Positions 59,752 through 64,000 of a DNA stretch of 64,000 nucleotides are shown in pieces. The DNA comes from DAIPKP01 sp964539095. GTDB lineage: Bacteria > Synergistota > Synergistia > Synergistales > Aminiphilaceae. The notes below the pieces were generated by a model. That model ran no database searches. It saw nothing but the letters and a program-made list of their open reading frames with translations, and was not told where the DNA came from. Position 1 is the stretch's first letter. Each line of letters begins with the position of its first letter. The stretch spans positions 145,674 to 209,673 of the forward strand of contig CAZIFL010000002.1 of assembly GCA_964539095.1 (NCBI GenBank), read 5' to 3'. The position numbers and the translations under genes are program-made.

Positions 59752-61617
59752 ATGGCAACCTATATTCTCGGTATCTCCGCCTTCTACCACGACAGCGGGG
59801 CGGTGTTGCTCCGGGACGGGCATATTGTCGCTGCGGCTCAGGAGGAGCGTTTTACCCGAAAGAAGCACGATGCCGCATTTCCCGCCTCGGCGGTCTCCTA
59901 TGTGCTCTCCGAAGGCGCTCTTTCGGGGGGTGCTCTTGAGGCGGTAGCCTTTTACGACAAACCCTTTCTCAAGTTTGAACGCCTTCTTGAAACCTACGTC
60001 AGCTATGCCCCCCGGGGGCTCAAAAGCTTTCGGAGTGCCATGCCAGTATGGATTCGTGAAAAGCTTTTCATGAAATCCATGCTTCGCAAGGAGCTTGAGG
60101 CCTTTGGAGCGGCAGAGGTGCCCCTTTTCTTCCCGGAGCATCATCTCTCGCATGGAGCCAGCGCCTTTTATCCCTCTCCCTTTGAAGATGCCGCCATTCT
60201 CACCATGGATGGTGTCGGGGAGTGGGCTGCTACCACCATCGGCCATGGCAGAGGTTCCTCCATCTCTCTGCTTCGGGAGCAGCAGTTCCCCCATTCTCTG
60301 GGGCTTCTCTACTCTGCCTTTACCTACTACTGCGGCTTTCGGGTGAATAGCGGAGAGTACAAGCTTATGGGGCTTGCCCCCTACGGAAACCCTGGCTCCC
60401 CCAGAGTAGAGCAGTGGAAGCGGGCCATTCTCGAAGAGCTGCTCAGCCTCAAGGAAGATGGCTCCTTTTTTCTTAATATGCGCTATTTCGACTTTGCTAC
60501 GGGGCTGCGCATGTGTAACCATGAGGCCTGGAAAAAGCTCTTCGGCCTCCCCTGGAGGGAGCCCGAAACTCCCATCTCTCAGGAGTATATGGATCTTGCT
60601 CTGGCTATTCAGGACGTCACGGAAGAGATCGTGCTCCGTCTGGCGGCCTCCGCCAGAGAGGCTACCCGAAGCCGTAATCTTGTTCTGGCGGGGGGGGTGG
60701 CGCTCAACTGCGTCGCCAACGGCAGAATCCTCCGGGAGGCGGGGTTCGATGGACTCTGGATTCAGCCCGCTGCGGGGGATGCGGGGGGAGCCCTGGGAGC
60801 GGCTCTCGCGGTATGGCATATCGAAAAGGAGAGGCCTCGTCGTCCTCTTCTCCCTCCCGCCATGGATGCCATGCAGGGCTCCTATCTCGGCCCTTCTTTT
60901 ACAGATCGGCAGATCGAAAATGCTGCGGCGCTCTACGGCGGAGTCTCTGAAAAATGGGACCACTTCTCCGAACTCTGCCGCAAGGTGGCGGAACTTCTCG
61001 ACCAGGGGAATGTGGTGGGATGGTTCCAGGGGCGCATGGAGTGGGGCCCCCGGGCACTCGGGAACCGTAGTATTCTCGGGGATTCCCGACATCCGGAGAT
61101 GCAGAAGAAGCTGAACCTCAAAATCAAGTACCGTGAGGGCTTTCGCCCCTTTGCGCCCTCGGTGCTCCGGGAGGAGTGTGCTGCGTACTTCGATCTGGAT
61201 TCCCCCTCCCCCTACATGCTTTTGGTAGCACCGGTTCAGGAGGATCGGCGCAACCCCCTCCCCGAGGGGTATGCATCGTTCCCCCTTCTCGATAAGCTCT
61301 ATCATCTTCGTTCGGATATCCCTGCGGTAACTCATATCGACTACTCTGCCCGAGTGCAGACGGTGCATCGGGAGACCAACCCTCGCTACTGGGAGCTGCT
61401 CTCTGCCTTCAAGGAGCGTACGGGATACGGATTGCTGGTGAATACGAGCTTCAACGTTCGGGGAGAACCGATTGTCTGCACTCCTGAGGATGCCTACCGC
61501 TGCTTTATGCGTACCGAGATGGACTATCTGGTGATGGGCTCCCGTCTCTTCGATAAATCTCGGCAGCCTGAATGGTCCGAAGGAAAAGAGTGGCAGCAGG
61601 ATTTTGTGCTGGATTAG
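59752..61617 (+). CDS. Carbamoyltransferase (NodU/CmcH family)
   Basis: Transfers a carbamoyl group from carbamoyl phosphate through carbamoyl-AMP to a hydroxyl, typically on a sugar. 621 residues. N-terminal Kae1/TsaD-like domain: YILGISAFYHDSGAVLL, AAAQEERFTRKKHDAAFP, FFPEHHLSHGASAFYPSPF and TMDGVGEWAATT (ATP/metal site). C-terminal YrdC-like part with WFQGRMEWGPRALGNRSIL (~residues 424-442), REGFRPFAPSVLREE and LLVNTSFNVRGEPIVCTPE. GGGGAG before the ATG. It forms a four-gene module with SxtJ, DUF5989 and the SGNH protein. Confidence 0.93.
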   Translation: MATYILGISAFYHDSGAVLLRDGHIVAAAQEERFTRKKHDAAFPASAVSYVLSEGALSGGALEAVAFYDKPFLKFERLLETYVSYAPRGLKSFRSAMPVWIREKLFMKSMLRKELEAFGAAEVPLFFPEHHLSHGASAFYPSPFEDAAILTMDGVGEWAATTIGHGRGSSISLLREQQFPHSLGLLYSAFTYYCGFRVNSGEYKLMGLAPYGNPGSPRVEQWKRAILEELLSLKEDGSFFLNMRYFDFATGLRMCNHEAWKKLFGLPWREPETPISQEYMDLALAIQDVTEEIVLRLAASAREATRSRNLVLAGGVALNCVANGRILREAGFDGLWIQPAAGDAGGALGAALAVWHIEKERPRRPLLPPAMDAMQGSYLGPSFTDRQIENAAALYGGVSEKWDHFSELCRKVAELLDQGNVVGWFQGRMEWGPRALGNRSILGDSRHPEMQKKLNLKIKYREGFRPFAPSVLREECAAYFDLDSPSPYMLLVAPVQEDRRNPLPEGYASFPLLDKLYHLRSDIPAVTHIDYSARVQTVHRETNPRYWELLSAFKERTGYGLLVNTSFNVRGEPIVCTPEDAYRCFMRTEMDYLVMGSRLFDKSRQPEWSEGKEWQQDFVLD

Positions 61618-61622
61618 CTTCG

Positions 61623-62762
61623 ATGAGCGATCTTGAAAAGAAAGAGACCCCAATCATGAAAAAAGATCCGTCAGCAGATTCTTCCAAAGCCTCTTCCTCC
61701 TTTCGGAAGCGCTTCTTTCAGGTGCTCTGGATTGTCCTCGCCACCCTTGGGGGGCTTTTCGCAGTGGATTTTGGAGTGGGAACCTGGAAGTATGCCTCCT
61801 ACTTTCGAACTCCTCATCCGGAATATCATCACGGTCTCATCCCCGGAGTTTCGGAGGTGCTAGAGAGATGGGGGGATACGCATTACGTCGTTTCTGTTAC
61901 CTCTCTCGGTTTCAAGGATCTGGCTGCCAGAGAAGACTCCTGGGGAAACACTACCGGTTCCTACCGCCTCCTTCTTCTGGGAGATTCCTTTACCGAGGGG
62001 ATAGGGCTTCCCGCGCGTGAGACCTTTGCGGGGTTGCTGGAGCCCTCGCTGCAATCTCTTCTCTCCCGGGATGTGCGGGTGTTTAATGCTGGAGTGGTCT
62101 CCTATGCTCCTAATCTCTATTACAAGAAGTGCGCCTATCTCCTTGAAAAGGGGCTTTCGGTAGACGAGGTGCTTGTGTTTATTGATATCTCGGATATTCA
62201 GGACGAAGTGGTGTATCGCTCCTATGAGGGGAAGGAGCCTTTCTCCGTGAATATAGCCACCACCTTCTGGTACCGCCACTCCTGGCTCTATCGGGAGCTT
62301 GTGGGGTCTTTTGTGAAGGTTCTCCGGAAAGAAGAGGAAGAGGCTCATGATCTGTTTGGTGACCGGTATAACAAGGTTCGGGGGAGCTGGCCTCACACCC
62401 CCGAATCCCTGGCCTCCTGGGCCGAGACCGGGCTAGAACTGGCAAAGGCTCATATGCTTCTTCTGGGGGATCTCTGTAAAGAGCACGGGCTCCCTCTTAC
62501 CGTGGCCGTCTATCCTTGGCCTGAGAACCTGCGGCACGATCCCGATCCCTCCCCGCAGGAGCGTTTCTGGAAAGATCTTGCAGAAGATCAGGGATGGGGT
62601 TTTGTCTCCCTCTACCCGGTTTTCCGGGAGGCCGCCGCCACGCAGGAGGAAGTAGTGGAAAGGTATTTCTTCGAGGGGGATGTGCATTGGAACGCTCAGG
62701 GGCATGGGCTTGTGCTCAGAGGACTGCTTGACCAATGGCGCCCTGCGGCGGGGGTGGAATGA
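61623..62762 (+). CDS. Membrane-anchored SGNH-hydrolase-like protein
   Basis: 379 residues. One N-terminal transmembrane helix (~residues 33-55; VLWIVLATLGGLFAVDFGVG), then a periplasmic SGNH/AlgX-like domain: LLLLGDSFTEGIGLPARETF (catalytic Ser, ~residues 117-136), and DVHWNAQGHGLVLRGLL (Asp-His at the end). These act as esterases or O-acetyl transferases on glycans. The start is ATG 61623; ATG 61656 is an alternative, neither with a good ribosome site. Six bases after the carbamoyltransferase gene, so probably in the same transcript. Confidence 0.8.
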   Translation: MSDLEKKETPIMKKDPSADSSKASSSFRKRFFQVLWIVLATLGGLFAVDFGVGTWKYASYFRTPHPEYHHGLIPGVSEVLERWGDTHYVVSVTSLGFKDLAAREDSWGNTTGSYRLLLLGDSFTEGIGLPARETFAGLLEPSLQSLLSRDVRVFNAGVVSYAPNLYYKKCAYLLEKGLSVDEVLVFIDISDIQDEVVYRSYEGKEPFSVNIATTFWYRHSWLYRELVGSFVKVLRKEEEEAHDLFGDRYNKVRGSWPHTPESLASWAETGLELAKAHMLLLGDLCKEHGLPLTVAVYPWPENLRHDPDPSPQERFWKDLAEDQGWGFVSLYPVFREAAATQEEVVERYFFEGDVHWNAQGHGLVLRGLLDQWRPAAGVE

Positions 62763-62787
62763 GCGTGGAAAGAGGGTCTCACATATC

Positions 62788-63822
62788 ATGAAGATCCTCC
62801 ATCTTCTTCCGGAACTCTCCGAAGGTGGTGTTGAGCGGCACGTACTGGATCTCACCCGGGGGCTTGCAGAGCAGGGGCACCGGGTGGGGGTGGTCTCTGC
62901 CGGGGGGAAGCTTGTGGCAGCCCTTTCCCCGGAGATTACCCACTATGCCCTCCCGATGCACCGGAAAAATCTCTATACCGGCCTGAAAGCCACTCTCCAG
63001 CTCCGCTCTCTGGTGCTTCGGGAGGGGTGGGAGATTCTCCATGCCCACTCCCGGGTCCCCTTCTGGATCGCCTGGTGGGTGGCATCTCTTACAGGAATCC
63101 CCTGGGTAGCCACCGCTCACGCTCTCTACAGCAAAAATGCGGGTATCTACCCTCTCCGCAGGGCGGCGGCGGCCATCTGTGTCAGCAGAGCCGTGGAGAG
63201 TTACCTCGGGGATCTTCTCCCTTGCCGCAGAGAGGTTATCTACAACGGTCTCTTCTCCGAAAAAGAACTCGCTCTCTTGCGAAACTCCTGGAGAGGGCCG
63301 GAAAATCGGGAAGAAAAACGCCTCCTCTTTGTGGGAAGGCTTTCGAATATCAAGGGGCTTCAGGTTGTTCTGGAGGCTCTGAAGGGGCTTGATGCCTATC
63401 CCTGGGTGTTGGATGTGCTCGGCGAAGGGCCTCGGCAGGAGGATTATCTCCAGAAGGCGGAAGCGGAGGGGTGGGGGAATCGGGTCTTTTTCCATGGGTT
63501 TCGCGAGAATCCCGGGGAGTGGATGCAGCGTTCCTCCTGTCTTCTTTTTCCCTCCCTTCAAGAGGGCATGGGGCGGGTTTTTCTGGAGGCCCTTGCCTGG
63601 GGGGTGCCGGTCTTTGCATCACAGATTCCCGCCCTGGAGGAGCTTGTCCCCTCGAAAGACCTTCTCCCCCCCGGGGATGTCAAAGCTTGGGGGGGGATCT
63701 TCAGGGAGTTTTTCGAGGGATCAGAAGAAGCCCCGCTTTTGAAGCCTGTGAAGTTTCCCTTAAGAGAGGAGATGGTAGCAGCCACTGAGAGGGTGTACAG
63801 AGAGATCCTTTGTCGGGGATGA
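62788..63822 (+). CDS. Family 4 glycosyltransferase
   Basis: 344 residues, GT-B fold. Begins MKILHLLPELSEGGVERHVL, the standard GT4 opening with the acceptor loop GGVERHV. Donor domain starts with LLFVGRLSNIKGLQVVLEAL (~residues 180-199) and has the E-x7-E motif in SLQEGMGRVFLEALAWGVPV. Ribosome site AAAGAGGG 12 bases away. It lies 25 bases after the SGNH gene and ends the recognisable operon. Sugar donor unknown. Confidence 0.9.
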   Translation: MKILHLLPELSEGGVERHVLDLTRGLAEQGHRVGVVSAGGKLVAALSPEITHYALPMHRKNLYTGLKATLQLRSLVLREGWEILHAHSRVPFWIAWWVASLTGIPWVATAHALYSKNAGIYPLRRAAAAICVSRAVESYLGDLLPCRREVIYNGLFSEKELALLRNSWRGPENREEKRLLFVGRLSNIKGLQVVLEALKGLDAYPWVLDVLGEGPRQEDYLQKAEAEGWGNRVFFHGFRENPGEWMQRSSCLLFPSLQEGMGRVFLEALAWGVPVFASQIPALEELVPSKDLLPPGDVKAWGGIFREFFEGSEEAPLLKPVKFPLREEMVAATERVYREILCRG

Positions 63823-64000
63823 GTCGTCATGGCCTGTTGTAACGGTGTCTAGTGCATCATTCCTGCTCATATTGTGACTTTGGCTTAAATCCGGGAGCTG
63901 GAGCTTGTGTGTCCCCGGCAGCGACATAGTGGTCGGCGAGTGCAGCTTTGCGTCGCGGAGAACCTCCTGGTGGCAGGCGGACGTGCCAGCAAGCCGCAGT
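63823..64000 (+). other. Non-coding end of window; possible group II intron 5' end
   Basis: No gene seen. From 63907 the sequence begins GTGTGTCCCCGGCAGCGAC. A GTGYG start followed by short complementary G/C-rich segments is typical of the 5' end of bacterial group II introns. The rest of the element would lie outside the window, so this stays tentative. Confidence 0.3.

Overview
The window is GC-rich chromosomal DNA, densely packed with co-directional genes, from an anaerobic diderm bacterium. The best guess is the phylum Synergistota. The reasons are: a complete Kdo/lipid A operon that uses LpxI rather than LpxH; a small secreted protein ending in a Gly-rich/Cys/hydrophobic/basic tail of the Synerg-CTERM type; an ADP-forming acetate-CoA ligase with amino-acid-degrading enzymes (cysteine desulfidase-type, D-serine dehydratase); and nickel-pincer cofactor genes. 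No rRNA, tRNA or CRISPR array was seen.

Region by region: 1-386 is a truncated phosphomannomutase/phosphoglucomutase on the minus strand. 557-14887 holds metabolism and transport: an AEC permease, an HATPase-GNAT fusion beside a PaaK-like adenylating enzyme, a CyuA-type cysteine desulfidase, HPr and enzyme I, a DHH phosphoesterase, an AspT/YidE-type transporter, ADP-forming acyl-CoA ligase, and larC-larB. 14939-17646 holds small proteins (coiled coil; Synerg-CTERM protein with an in-frame TGA), a phosphatase, a sigma factor and a membrane protein. 17724-36723 is one long envelope operon: bamA, an unknown exported protein, lpxD, lpxC, fabZ, lpxA, kdsC, an LptF/LptG permease, lpxI, lpxB, an lpxB paralogue, msbA, an lpxK-lpxB-like fusion, kdsB, kdsA, kdsD and waaA. 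Many of its genes overlap by a few bases. 36871-47939 is mixed: a GNAT, a methyltransferase, a chemoreceptor, an ATP-grasp ligase, a ZIP transporter, DUF523, D-serine dehydratase, a K+ channel, an NTF2-like protein, CutC and a GntR regulator. 48125-51843 is kdnB-kdnA (Kdo to 8-amino-Kdo) followed by an ELM1-type glycosyltransferase. 51853-63822 is a surface-glycan locus: GDP-fucose synthesis (gmd, fcl), GT10 and GT11 fucosyltransferases, further glycosyltransferases, and a SxtJ/DUF5989/carbamoyltransferase/SGNH module. The last ~100 bases may be the start of a group II intron.

Together, most of the second half builds an unusual cell surface. Lipid A is made by the classical route with LpxI and is exported by MsbA and Lpt components. 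Its inner-core sugar Kdo is probably converted to the 8-amino form by KdnA/KdnB. Fucosylated, possibly O-carbamoylated glycans are assembled nearby.

Two things stand out. (1) A short GTAG-type palindromic repeat occurs only inside the lipid A operon. It encodes in-frame peptides in the LpxK-LpxB-like fusion and supplies the stop codons of lpxC and kdsB. (2) The Synerg-CTERM protein has a TGA codon directly after its signal peptide, in frame with the rest of the protein, followed by a small GC hairpin with a GGT loop. This could be selenocysteine, readthrough or decay.
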